Virus record (IMG/VR): IMGVR_UViG_3300032092_000004
Location: 62,001 to 126,000 of that record
DNA from: a virus
DNA length: 64,000 nucleotides
Strand: one strand, 5' to 3'
The number at the start of each line of letters is the position of its first letter. The first letter of the stretch is position 1. The translations under genes were made by a program, and so were the position numbers. Positions 8,304 to 15,982 of this stretch are shown here, piece by piece. The notes under the pieces were generated by a model, which saw nothing but the letters and a program-made list of their open reading frames with translations, was not told where the DNA came from and made no database searches.

Positions 8304-8430
8304 GGGTTGAACCGAGATTACCCATACAACTCGGCAGAAGGTGCCTGAAGTCACCAAGGTGAAACTCCTCAATTCTATCTATACGGTAGAATGAAATTAC
8401 ACTCCCCCATCGGCGCCGGTGGGGGTTTTA
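8304..8430 (+). ncRNA. candidate small structured RNA with possible pseudoknot
   Basis: The 200-bp gap after the sigma gene has no ORF but much pairing. GTTG 8306-8309 can pair with CAAC 8327-8330 while CCGA 8312-8315 pairs with TCGG 8331-8334, an H-type pseudoknot order. GGTG 8340-8343 pairs with CACC 8352-8355, which could instead pair with GGTG 8358-8361, giving mutually exclusive folds. ATTCTA 8372-8377 pairs with TAGAAT 8387-8392. A strong terminator follows. A TATTTATA motif lies just upstream. It matches no ribozyme or riboswitch I recognise. It could be a free small RNA or a leader acting on the gene at 8499. Confidence 0.5.
8404..8430 (+). terminator. rho-independent terminator
   Basis: CCCCCA 8404-8409 pairs with TGGGGG 8420-8425 around a GC-rich inner stem, followed by TTTTATT. 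This is among the strongest hairpins in the window and separates the sigma operon and structured RNA from the next gene. Confidence 0.85.
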
Positions 8431-8473
8431 TTGTTTTATAGGGTTTATAATTATCAATCATTTGATTATTTTG

Positions 8474-8482
8474 ATATTTATC
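8474..8482 (+). promoter_or_regulatory. putative late promoter motif ATATTTATC
   Basis: The motif lies 16 nt before the ATG at 8499 and after a terminator, so it is well placed to start a new transcription unit. Confidence 0.5.
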
Positions 8483-8498
8483 AAACAAAACAAATTAA

Positions 8499-9734
8499 AT
8501 GAATAAAAAATTTTTACCCTGGTTTTTACTGTTTTGCGCATTAGGATTGTCAGGGACCGCAGCGTATTATAGTGTAATAGGTTTATCAATAATTTTTTCG
8601 GCGGTGGCAATTCCTGTCATCATAATGGGAACATTTTTGGAAATCTCTAAATTAGCAATTGCAACCTACCTTCACGATAAATGGAAAGAAACTTACGGGA
8701 TATTGAAAATATATCTAACAACCGCACTTGTGGTCCTGTCAGTACTTACTTCCATAGGAATATACGGGTTACTTTCAACGGGATTTCAAAAAAATATTGC
8801 AGGTCTTGAGATAAACAATAAAGTGATTGAAAATATTGAAGTTAAAAAAGATAGGTTCGAAGAAATTAAAACTGACTATCAAAAAGAAAAAGGTGTATTA
8901 GACAAAGACATCACCAATCTTAGAAACGCACTATCAACCAACACAACTACCCAATCAATAGATAGAACGACAGGACAAGTCGTTACAAGAGCAAATGGGG
9001 GTAATAGAAAGGCATTTGAATCCCAATTAAAAGTAGCACAAGAGAATAGAGACGGGATCTCCAAGAAAATTGAGTCACTTAACGATAGTATTACTAGATT
9101 AGATTTAGAAATATTAGATCTTGCATCATCTGAAATTGAATCAGGTGAGTTAGGGGCTATTAAATATTTAAGTGAGATTACAGGATGGGATGTTAAAAAA
9201 ACAGCAAACTTCTTTATTTTAACTTTAATATTTGTATTTGACCCTTTGGCAATTGCTTTGGTTATTTCTACAAACCAAGCTTTTAAAATTTATGGAAGAA
9301 AAGAAGAGGACGAAGACAAGGTTGAAGATGAATATCCTTTTTATGGTGAGGTGGAAATTCCTGAAAGTTATTTTGGTAATTCTACCCCCCAAGTCACCCC
9401 CCAAGTCGAACCTGAAATTATTGAAAGAATTGTTGAGGTTCCTGTTGAAGTTATTAAGGAAGTTGAAAAAATTGTTGAGGTTCCTGTTGAAGTTATAAGG
9501 GAGTTTCCTGTTGAAGTTATAAGGGAGGTTCCTGTTGATAGATTGGTTGAGGTTGTAAGGGAGGTTCCTGTTGAAGTGATAAAAGAAATTGAGGTTCCTG
9601 TTGAAATCCCATTCAAATATTATGTAAACGATAATGGTCAAATATTTGATGATCAGGGAAATGAAGTAGAGGAAAGGTTATTTAATAAAAAGTTAGAGGA
9701 GATTGAAAAGAGGGTTTTAAAATATCAAAAATAA
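8499..9734 (+). CDS. multi-pass membrane protein with coiled coil and VPVEV repeat tail
   Basis: A 411-residue inner-membrane protein of unknown function. Hydrophobic segments fall near residues 6-24, 26-48, 68-92 and 233-256; a long coiled coil (about 100-215) lies between the third and fourth. The cytoplasmic or periplasmic tail (about 305-370) is a string of Val/Pro/Glu repeats (VPVEVIKEVEKI, VPVEVIREF, VPVEVIREV and relatives). It starts a new unit after a terminator, with a late motif 16 nt upstream, and is followed 3 bp later by the amidase gene. A membrane role in lysis timing or virion exit is possible; nothing in the sequence proves it. Confidence 0.7.
   Translation: MNKKFLPWFLLFCALGLSGTAAYYSVIGLSIIFSAVAIPVIIMGTFLEISKLAIATYLHDKWKETYGILKIYLTTALVVLSVLTSIGIYGLLSTGFQKNIAGLEINNKVIENIEVKKDRFEEIKTDYQKEKGVLDKDITNLRNALSTNTTTQSIDRTTGQVVTRANGGNRKAFESQLKVAQENRDGISKKIESLNDSITRLDLEILDLASSEIESGELGAIKYLSEITGWDVKKTANFFILTLIFVFDPLAIALVISTNQAFKIYGRKEEDEDKVEDEYPFYGEVEIPESYFGNSTPQVTPQVEPEIIERIVEVPVEVIKEVEKIVEVPVEVIREFPVEVIREVPVDRLVEVVREVPVEVIKEIEVPVEIPFKYYVNDNGQIFDDQGNEVEERLFNKKLEEIEKRVLKYQK
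9430..9607 (+). repeat. in-gene tandem repeats encoding VPVEV(I)(K/R)E units
   Basis: At least six copies of GAGGTTCCTGTTGAAGTTAT-like units lie in tandem within the 8499 gene and encode Val-Pro-Val-Glu-Val blocks. Near-identical DNA copies suggest recent expansion by slippage or recombination. Confidence 0.75.
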
Positions 9735-9737
9735 TAT

Positions 9738-10331
9738 ATGGAAATAATTGAAAATTTAATCCAAACAAATTTTAAAAAAGAAGATAAAAAAAATCAAATA
9801 GTTCTTTGTCACACGTCAAGAACTCTTTTTGATTACATGGTATCTATAAAGTTTAGATTTGGAGGGAAACCGATTAGATTACCACACTACATTATTAGTA
9901 GAGACGGTAGGATTTTACAGTTATTAGATGAAAAACTAAATGGGTATTTTACCAATAACGATAGAATAAATTCCAAATCAATTGTAGTTTGTTTGGAAAA
10001 CTTGGGATGGTTAGAAAAAGAACCATTAAAACATCATCACATTAATTGGATTGGTAATATTTATAAAGAGAAAGTTTTTGATCGTAAGTGGAGAGATTAT
10101 TTTTTTTGGCACCCATACACTGACATACAAGTTGAAAAAACCGCAGAGTTGTGTTTAGAGTTAACAAAAAAACATAAAATTGAAAAAAACTTTATTGGAC
10201 ATAACACCAAGGTAAAAGGTGTTGAGTCTTTTATTGGAATTATTACGAGATCAAACTTCGATGAATTTGCGACGGACTTAAGTCCAGCATTTGATTTTGA
10301 AAAATTTAATAAATTATTGAATGATGAGTAA
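9738..10331 (+). CDS. N-acetylmuramoyl-L-alanine amidase (Amidase_2 type endolysin)
   Basis: A 197-residue protein predicted to cut the amide bond between MurNAc and the stem peptide. The Amidase_2/PGRP pattern is visible: strand IVLCH25TS with the first zinc His, the PHYIISRDGRILQLL segment, VVCLEN in place of the usual IGIEL strand, and FIGH155NT carrying the second His. No signal peptide or TM is present, so release would need a holin. It is followed by two spanin-like genes (10911, 11266), which together look like a lysis cassette. Its stop overlaps the next gene by 11 bp. Confidence 0.72.
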   Translation: MEIIENLIQTNFKKEDKKNQIVLCHTSRTLFDYMVSIKFRFGGKPIRLPHYIISRDGRILQLLDEKLNGYFTNNDRINSKSIVVCLENLGWLEKEPLKHHHINWIGNIYKEKVFDRKWRDYFFWHPYTDIQVEKTAELCLELTKKHKIEKNFIGHNTKVKGVESFIGIITRSNFDEFATDLSPAFDFEKFNKLLNDE

Positions 10332-10914
10332 TTACGATGAAATAAAAAATTTGATTAAAGCTTCAAGAAATGCTTTTAATACAAATTTAAATGAAGATAC
10401 CCAACTTATTAAAAAACAATATGGGTTATTAACAGAACAAACAGTTGAAAAAGAAGAAGAGGTTGTTAAAGATGAAAATCAAATGTTCCAAAAGGAGAAA
10501 AAAGATTCTGATGAAATTGGAACCCAAAGAGACAAACAAAAGGCTTTTAGAATATTAGCTAACATCATCGTTCTTCATGGTAAAACAAAGGCAGATCTAC
10601 AATTAACCACAGATGAAAAAAACGCATTTACCTCAAGTGTTGATGAGTTTAGAACTGATGTTGCAGAATTAGTTGAATTTGGTAGACTTAATGTTTTCCC
10701 GAATAATGTTGAGTGGTCAGGAAAAATATTAGAAAATGACATCGAGTTTTTCTACACGATCAACGAACCGAATGGTATATATATTAATGGTCAAATGATT
10801 AAAATTGATCAAGATTATTTGGAAACGATTAATAAGTTACAGGCTTATTATGAGAAATTTAAAAATAAATGGAGTAAAATTGTCGCAACAAGACAAGAAG
10901 ATGTTGAAAAATGA
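10321..10914 (+). CDS. hypothetical protein, possible virion component
   Basis: A 197-residue soluble protein of unknown function with ATG choices at 10321 or 10324. Residues 1-65 are charged and probably disordered, with the string LLTE-Q near residue 38 that fits the [IL]xE leader-end pattern discussed for other genes, though it is further in than usual. Residues 70-190 look like a folded alpha/beta domain. It sits inside the apparent lysis cassette between amidase and spanin-like genes. Confidence 0.6.
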   Translation: MMSNYDEIKNLIKASRNAFNTNLNEDTQLIKKQYGLLTEQTVEKEEEVVKDENQMFQKEKKDSDEIGTQRDKQKAFRILANIIVLHGKTKADLQLTTDEKNAFTSSVDEFRTDVAELVEFGRLNVFPNNVEWSGKILENDIEFFYTINEPNGIYINGQMIKIDQDYLETINKLQAYYEKFKNKWSKIVATRQEDVEK

Positions 10915-11264
10915 AAGAGTTTTTAATTAAAAATTGGAAAAATATTATTCTTGGTATATTAGGAATAATATTTATATATCTATTAGTCAGAGTTTTTACA
11001 CCAACACCTGACATGTCCGAACTTAACAAATATAAGTTAGAACAAATTGATAAACATATCAACGAGATGAAAACCATTCAAAAAAGTCTAAGTGACTCGA
11101 TTCAGGTTTATCAAAATAAAATTGACGAGATCGATGATAAAATCTCACACATAAAAGTTGAAAAAAAAGAAGTGAATAACTTTTACACTCAAAAAAGAGA
11201 AGAGATAAAAAACGCAGACAAGAAACAAATCGATAGTCTGTTAAGAAGTAGATATAATTTTTAA
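10911..11264 (+). CDS. i-spanin-like membrane/coiled-coil protein
   Basis: A 117-residue protein with one N-terminal TM segment (about residues 10-28), then a long Lys/Glu-rich helical coiled coil to the C-terminus. This is the shape of Rz-type inner-membrane spanins, which link inner and outer membranes in the last step of Gram-negative lysis. It overlaps the preceding gene by 4 bp and lies 1 bp before a second spanin-like gene. Spanins are too divergent for a call by sequence alone, so the call rests on topology and context. Confidence 0.5.
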   Translation: MKEFLIKNWKNIILGILGIIFIYLLVRVFTPTPDMSELNKYKLEQIDKHINEMKTIQKSLSDSIQVYQNKIDEIDDKISHIKVEKKEVNNFYTQKREEIKNADKKQIDSLLRSRYNF

Positions 11265-11265
11265 C

Positions 11266-11682
11266 ATGAAAAAGCTAATATTTTTAATTTCATTTGTATT
11301 TGTTAGTTTCATATCTGAAGCTCAAATAAAAAAACCTGTTGATACAACCCAAATGTGTATTCCTTACGATGTCGCACAAAAAATGTTATTAGAACTTAAT
11401 GATTACGACAGATTAAAAGAATTATCAAAACTGGATAAGAAAGAAATCACTGAACTTAATAATAAAATAGGTTTACTAGAAAAAACAAATAACGCTTGGG
11501 AAGTTAAAGATTCTTTAAGTGGACAGATAATTTTACAAACAGAGGAGAAAGTAAAAATTTACAAAGAAGAAAATGAAAATTTAAACAAGGAATTAAAAAG
11601 ACTCAAAACGAAAAATACACTATTTAATATTATAGCAGGAGCAATTGTTGCTCCATTAACATATATTGCAGTTTTTAAATAA
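11266..11682 (+). CDS. secreted coiled-coil protein with C-terminal TM, spanin-like
   Basis: A 138-residue protein with an N-terminal signal peptide (MKKLIFLISFVFVSFISEA, cleavage likely after A19), a coiled coil (about 45-115) and a hydrophobic C-terminal segment (about 118-136). No lipobox is present. A periplasmic coiled coil anchored at its C-terminus, encoded next to an i-spanin-like gene and an amidase, fits a spanin-like role, but it could also be an envelope protein with another task. Stop and next start overlap (TAATGG). Confidence 0.5.
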   Translation: MKKLIFLISFVFVSFISEAQIKKPVDTTQMCIPYDVAQKMLLELNDYDRLKELSKLDKKEITELNNKIGLLEKTNNAWEVKDSLSGQIILQTEEKVKIYKEENENLNKELKRLKTKNTLFNIIAGAIVAPLTYIAVFK

Positions 11683-11927
11683 TGGCTCTTACATCCTCAG
11701 ATAAAAAAGAAATTGAAGTAATGATTAGAAAAGAGATCAAAGATTTCTTTAATTCTAACACCGCAAAACAATTTGAGGATAAGTTGATTGATAAAATCTC
11801 CAAAGAAATGCAAAAGGGAGGTCTTAAAAAAGACGTTAAAGAAATCGTCATAAAATCATTCCAAGAATACTTTCAGACGATGTATCAACAAAGATATTAT
11901 TGGGAGTCAAAATTTAGAAGCATATAA
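11682..11927 (+). CDS. hypothetical helical protein
   Basis: An 81-residue, Lys-rich, mostly helical protein ending in an aromatic stretch (YFQTMYQQRYYWESKF). It overlaps both neighbours by one base, so it is cotranslated with the 11927 gene. No family is recognised. Placement suggests lysis or virion function. Confidence 0.6.
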   Translation: MALTSSDKKEIEVMIRKEIKDFFNSNTAKQFEDKLIDKISKEMQKGGLKKDVKEIVIKSFQEYFQTMYQQRYYWESKFRSI

Positions 11928-12697
11928 TGGAAGATATTTTTAACAAAATAAAAGAAAAAGTTAGTTATGGATTGGCAGATAATGCTGATGCAAAATACGA
12001 TACTTTGAAGGCATTAAATAAAGCCTCATCAGAACTATCAGAAGAAAAACATTTTACTGACTTTCTAAAAGATAAAGAAGATTTAATGAAAGTTTATTTG
12101 TTAGTAAAAAACAAAAAACTATCAAATAATCAAATAAGAAAAAAAATAAAAGAATATTTGAAAGACCCTGAGGAACTTAGAATTTTCCTCCAATCCATTT
12201 TAGACTCTAACAAAACAAAACATAAAGAAGAATCTAAAGAAGCCATGGGTGCGGCTTCGGCTGGTGGATACTCAATGCCATTGTTCTCAACAACTAAAGG
12301 TGATATTGTTAAAGGTGTTAAGACTGTTAGAGAACAAGCCGAATACGACTTAAGTTTTGAGGATGGTGATGGAGAAGTAACAAAAGCTGAAACAAAAGAA
12401 GCGACAAGTTCATCGTCAAGCGGACAATATAACCAACCTTCAATTTGGGCAAAATCCATGAAGAAAAAAGATTTTAGAGGTTACTCCAAATCACAAATTC
12501 CTGGTGGAAAGTTTGTTCAAGTTAAGAAAAAGTGTAAAAAATTCCCTTATTGTAATCAGGGTGATATAAAAGCATTGAAAATATTTGAAAACGAATCAGT
12601 GCAGAATGCAATAGAAAGTGTCTCGAGTAGCTACGGGATTGATAAAAACTATATTTCAGAAATTGTCTTTCAGGAAATCAGACAAAGACAAAAGTGA
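11927..12697 (+). CDS. hypothetical protein, probable virion-associated
   Basis: A 256-residue protein of unknown function. Residues 1-100 are helical and charged; about 105-125 are Gly/Ala/Ser-rich (MGAASAGGYSMPLF); about 160-190 include Ser-rich linker and an aromatic IWAKSMKKKDFRGYSK segment; and KKCKKFPYCNQGD near residue 205 has two Cys that may bind metal or form a pair. I associate this low-complexity-plus-KFPYCNQGD style with proteins of marine T4-like phages, which is memory, not a search result. It precedes the first leader-type gene. Confidence 0.55.
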   Translation: MEDIFNKIKEKVSYGLADNADAKYDTLKALNKASSELSEEKHFTDFLKDKEDLMKVYLLVKNKKLSNNQIRKKIKEYLKDPEELRIFLQSILDSNKTKHKEESKEAMGAASAGGYSMPLFSTTKGDIVKGVKTVREQAEYDLSFEDGDGEVTKAETKEATSSSSSGQYNQPSIWAKSMKKKDFRGYSKSQIPGGKFVQVKKKCKKFPYCNQGDIKALKIFENESVQNAIESVSSSYGIDKNYISEIVFQEIRQRQK

Positions 12698-12699
12698 AG

Positions 12700-12708
12700 A
12701 TATTTATA
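12700..12708 (+). promoter_or_regulatory. putative late promoter motif ATATTTATA
   Basis: A full ATATTTATA copy 13 nt before the ATG at 12722, the first gene with the [IL]xE leader pattern. Confidence 0.55.
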
Positions 12709-12721
12709 AAGAAAAATAATT

Positions 12722-14179
12722 ATGAACACAAGACAGTATATCAACTCAAGATTTGAAAAAATTATATCAGAAAATATTAATGAGAAGGCCGACGCTATCT
12801 TACAAAGATTGAATTACGATGAGGAAGCACCATTCAACCCTGCCGGTGAAGCGTTTGACTATGTACAGGAAGGCATGAAAGAAACTTGTGAACAATGTGG
12901 AACAGAAATGACTGAAGGTGAATGTTCAGAATGTGGTTACAAAAATGAAGAAATTATGGAACTTGGTGGTATGGATGACGGACACCCAAAATATGGAAAA
13001 ATGAATTTTTCTAAATTATCAAGAAAAGAAATCGAAAAAATCATGAAAGATATGGGAAATATGGAAGATGATGAGGAAGAAGATTTTATTGAATATGGTG
13101 ATGACGATGACGATGAGTGGGAAGAAGTTGATTTAGATACTGAAACTGATTGGGATCAATTAGAAGAAGATGAGTGTACTGAATGTGGTGATATGTATGA
13201 AATTGAACTTGATGAAAAATTATACGGAAACCAAACAAAACTTGACAAGAACAAAAATGGCAGAATAGACAAAGAGGACTTCAAAATTTTGAGAAAACAA
13301 CAGGATGAAGAAGAAACTCTTTATGAAGTAGAATTTGAAAAGCGTGAATACAATGAAGGTAGTAAACCTGACTTTTTGGATTTAGACAATGACGGTAATA
13401 AAAAAGAATCTATGAAGTCTGCGGCTAAAAGTAAAAAAATGAAAAGAAAAGTTACTGAGTCTTTGATTTTTACCGAAAATGAGTTGATCAGTATGATTGA
13501 AAAAATGGTCAACGAAGAAAAGAAATTTAAAATAGATGAACCTAAAGGTTATAGAGAATATGAAAAGGCTCATAAAGCTGATAAGAAAGAAAATGATGCT
13601 TATTTAAAAATGGTCGCTAAAAAAATGACTGATTATTTGAAAGGAGCATCTGACAAAGAGTCTAAATATGAAATGAAAGAGACTCAAAAATTCCCAACTG
13701 AAAATGGTGGTAAAAGAAAAAAATACACACCATCTGAGGCTGTTGATGATTATATCGATGCATTTTCTTACCCTGGTCAAACTAATTTAGTTTATGATGA
13801 GATTAAACCAAATGATGAAAGAATTGAAAAATATTTAAAAGGTGACAGTACTACAGGAAATGCACAAGTTGATAAAGACGGAAAAGCTTTAGGTAATGTT
13901 GTACCAAGTAATGTTGGAGATAAGTTCTTTAAAAATTATAAAGACAATTTATACGGTCAAGAACAACAAAATGCTTCTTATAAAAGACAACCACAACCTG
14001 TTGATCAAGCTGGTGAAGAAACTGAAAGAGGTTCTTTAAAATCAAAAAGAGGTAAAAAGACATCACAAAGTGTTTTGAATAAAGTTGAGGAATCTGTTAA
14101 TCAAAAAGAAAAACAAAAATTAACAGAAGAATTTGAAAGAATTCAAAATCTAATGGGTTATAACCAAAAGACTCAATAA
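12722..14179 (+). CDS. acidic leader-type protein with zinc-ribbon and EF-hand-like loops
   Basis: A 485-residue, highly acidic protein. The leader MNTRQYINSRFEKIISE ends in I15-S-E17, matching the T4 prohead-protease site. A Cys4 knuckle follows (CEQCGTEM then CSECGY), then Asp/Glu runs, and two Ca-binding-like loops: DKNKNGRIDKED near 176-187 and DLDNDGNKKE near 219-228. Two further leader-like helices occur inside, near residues 245-262 (FTENELISMIEKMVNEE) and at the C-terminus (LTEEFERIQNLMGY). I infer a head-internal or scaffold-like protein, perhaps processed at several sites. A putative late promoter lies 13 nt upstream. Confidence 0.6.
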   Translation: MNTRQYINSRFEKIISENINEKADAILQRLNYDEEAPFNPAGEAFDYVQEGMKETCEQCGTEMTEGECSECGYKNEEIMELGGMDDGHPKYGKMNFSKLSRKEIEKIMKDMGNMEDDEEEDFIEYGDDDDDEWEEVDLDTETDWDQLEEDECTECGDMYEIELDEKLYGNQTKLDKNKNGRIDKEDFKILRKQQDEEETLYEVEFEKREYNEGSKPDFLDLDNDGNKKESMKSAAKSKKMKRKVTESLIFTENELISMIEKMVNEEKKFKIDEPKGYREYEKAHKADKKENDAYLKMVAKKMTDYLKGASDKESKYEMKETQKFPTENGGKRKKYTPSEAVDDYIDAFSYPGQTNLVYDEIKPNDERIEKYLKGDSTTGNAQVDKDGKALGNVVPSNVGDKFFKNYKDNLYGQEQQNASYKRQPQPVDQAGEETERGSLKSKRGKKTSQSVLNKVEESVNQKEKQKLTEEFERIQNLMGYNQKTQ

Positions 14180-14226
14180 TTTACATTACTAAGTATTATC
14201 CTATAATTTTTTCATAGTTTTTTACT

Positions 14227-14694
14227 ATGGATAATTTTCTTAATTACATTACAAAAAATCTTGACCCTGAAGAGGTGGACATCTGGTTCAGGGTCAATAA
14301 TATAATTCCTGAAAAAATGGAATTGTATTATGACTTGTCTTATAGTCTATTCTTATTAATTAAAACCACATATCTTGGAGATGAATCTGAGGTTGGAGAA
14401 ACAACTGTAAAGATGAATGATACCGATAATGAAAAACATTTCAATTGGTGTTGGAAAAGAGTCATTGATAATTTTGAAAGGGAGAGCATTTCTTTCGACA
14501 TTGAAGGAGATCATTATGAGTACTTTTTTACCCTGTTCAATGAGATATATTATAGACAAAGTAAGGAAGTGATAAAAAATTCAATAGATGTATTCTTCAA
14601 CGATTTATTCAATAGAGAAAAGGCATTCACGCAAGTTGATCTTGATTTAATCTTCAATATATACAAAACACTTGATAAAAATCTTAAGGTTTAA
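14227..14694 (+). CDS. hypothetical protein
   Basis: A 155-residue acidic, aromatic-rich and probably all-helical protein. No domain is recognised, and there is no signal peptide or TM. It is a single gene with gaps of about 50-60 bp on both sides and no clear late motif in front. Its function cannot be read from sequence or context. Confidence 0.65.
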   Translation: MDNFLNYITKNLDPEEVDIWFRVNNIIPEKMELYYDLSYSLFLLIKTTYLGDESEVGETTVKMNDTDNEKHFNWCWKRVIDNFERESISFDIEGDHYEYFFTLFNEIYYRQSKEVIKNSIDVFFNDLFNREKAFTQVDLDLIFNIYKTLDKNLKV

Positions 14695-14757
14695 ACTTTA
14701 CAATAGTTTATTTAGAACCTAATTTATGTGTAATAAACAATAATTTTTTAATTTTAA

Positions 14758-14928
14758 ATGGAAACTTTAGAAAAAATTAAAGAGCTTACTGAGCAACTTA
14801 GTGTTGACGTTAACAAATTCTTTGGCGGAAACAAAAGTGCTGGTACAAGAGCTAGAAAAACCTCACAAGATTTAAAAGCACTTTTACAACAATTAAGAGG
14901 TGAAATTTTAGAGGAGAAAAAAAAGTAA
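14758..14928 (+). CDS. histone H1-like Hc1 family protein
   Basis: A 56-residue basic protein. The segment FFGGNKSAGTRARKTSQDLK followed by LLQQLRGEI closely follows the Hc1 family pattern known from Bacteroidota and Chlamydiae (GNxxAGTRxRKxLQxxK...QxIR). Such proteins bind DNA without sequence preference and compact it. In a phage it could package DNA, mask the genome, or alter host nucleoid structure. It runs ATG 14758 to TAA 14926-14928, one base before the next ATG. It is the only histone-like gene in the window. Confidence 0.75.
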   Translation: METLEKIKELTEQLSVDVNKFFGGNKSAGTRARKTSQDLKALLQQLRGEILEEKKK

Positions 14929-14929
14929 T

Positions 14930-15124
14930 ATGAGGGAATTGGATATTTTGTTTCTTTTTGTTTTTGTTTTATCAATAATATTTGTAGTCAATCAAATATT
15001 TAAGATTTCTGCGGAAATATTAAGTGAAAATCCTCAGAAGATAGTTTATAGAGGATTTGAAAAAATATCCAATTACTTCTTTGCATCCTACTTAATAACT
15101 TATATTTTAATCAAATTTTTTTAA
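14930..15124 (+). CDS. small two-TM membrane protein
   Basis: A 64-residue protein with hydrophobic segments near residues 5-26 and 47-63 and a short charged loop between. It sits 1 bp after the Hc1-like gene and 3 bp before the next. The size and topology are compatible with a holin or an envelope-modifying peptide, but there is no lysis gene beside it, so no function is assigned. Confidence 0.55.
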   Translation: MRELDILFLFVFVLSIIFVVNQIFKISAEILSENPQKIVYRGFEKISNYFFASYLITYILIKFF

Positions 15125-15127
15125 AAA

Positions 15128-15556
15128 ATGTATAACGAATTAAAAGACATATTTCAATTTTTAGTGTCAGTTAGAAAATTGAAAACATACTTGACAATAG
15201 ATATTGAATTTCCGGTTAATTGGAAAATACCTAAAAAATATGTAATAGAAGATAAGATTGTTGAGAATGAAAAATTAAATGAAAATTTTAGATTTTTCTC
15301 GTTTGTTACTGAATTTAACGAAGTAGAAATGAATCAAACAGTTTCTAACATAAAGAAAATAATTTCTTATAATAAAGAAATCGAAATGAAAGAAAAACTG
15401 TTGAAACAAAAAATAGATGAGTTAAAACGAATTTTTGAGAAAGAAAACTTAGACAATTTACAGTCATTAAAATTTGATATTTTAGAAGAAAAATTAGATG
15501 ATGGAGAAGAAATCGTTGACACGAGAGGAACAAATGGTGGATTGGTTGAACAATGA
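15128..15556 (+). CDS. hypothetical coiled-coil protein
   Basis: A 142-residue protein with an alpha/beta N-terminal part (residues 1-70) and a Lys/Glu-rich coiled coil (about 75-125). No family is recognised. The next gene starts within its last 59 bp in another frame, and that gene in turn overlaps the following one, so this is a chain of nested small genes. Confidence 0.6.
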   Translation: MYNELKDIFQFLVSVRKLKTYLTIDIEFPVNWKIPKKYVIEDKIVENEKLNENFRFFSFVTEFNEVEMNQTVSNIKKIISYNKEIEMKEKLLKQKIDELKRIFEKENLDNLQSLKFDILEEKLDDGEEIVDTRGTNGGLVEQ

Positions 15557-15698
15557 AATTGAAAAAGACAAGATCGAATTAGATAAAGAAAAAAAAGATT
15601 TAATAAATTCATTGAAATCAATTAAAAAAGAAGAAGTTTTACCAAAACAAGAAAAACTTAGTTTATGGAAGAAAATAAAGAAAGTGTTATTGGGGTAA
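15498..15698 (+). CDS. hypothetical small charged protein (overlapping gene)
   Basis: A 66-residue (ATG 15498, or 65 from 15501) lysine- and glutamate-rich helix ending in a basic amphipathic segment (LSLWKKIKKVLLG) that could touch membranes. It overlaps the upstream gene by 59 bp and the downstream gene by 34 bp. The length of the overlaps lowers confidence, but the three-gene chain is consistent in direction and composition. Confidence 0.45.
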   Translation: MMEKKSLTREEQMVDWLNNEIEKDKIELDKEKKDLINSLKSIKKEEVLPKQEKLSLWKKIKKVLLG

Positions 15699-15982
15699 TA
15701 GAAAAATTGGCATTAGTTACTGATGGACTACAAAATATTTTTCCTGACGGTAAAATCATTTGTGTTTATGAATTAAATGATGATGACTTCACACAAGTAC
15801 AAGAAAATTTTCGTAAAATAGATCACACACACAAAAGATTTTCAATTGATATTTCAGGAATTGAACACGTATTTATTCATGAAAATTTTGAAAGATCTGA
15901 AAATAAAAAAGAAGTCAAAATAGAAGAACCAAAAAAACAAAGTTTGATCAGAAAAATACTATCTAGTTTTAAAGGTAGTTGA
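15665..15982 (+). CDS. hypothetical protein
   Basis: A 105-residue protein with a predicted alpha/beta fold (residues 5-75) and a basic tail (EEPKKQSLIRKILSSFKGS), similar in style to the end of the preceding small protein. It converges on the minus-strand gene ending at 15959, overlapping it by 24 bp with no visible terminator between them. Its function is unknown. Confidence 0.6.
   Translation: MEENKESVIGVIEKLALVTDGLQNIFPDGKIICVYELNDDDFTQVQENFRKIDHTHKRFSIDISGIEHVFIHENFERSENKKEVKIEEPKKQSLIRKILSSFKGS

Noticed and set aside
8340-8370. Hammerhead ribozyme-like CCUGAAG...GAAAC sequence
   Set aside because: The core differs from CUGANGA and stem II would need a two-base loop, so the required fold cannot form.
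9225-9641. Minus-strand ORF of 138 codons rich in NRNLPYNFNRN repeats
   Set aside because: It is the antisense shadow of the VPVEV repeat region of the 8499 gene; its repetitiveness comes from the real repeats on the plus strand.
12130-12459. Minus-strand ORF of 109 codons
   Set aside because: Antisense of the 11927 gene with no independent support.
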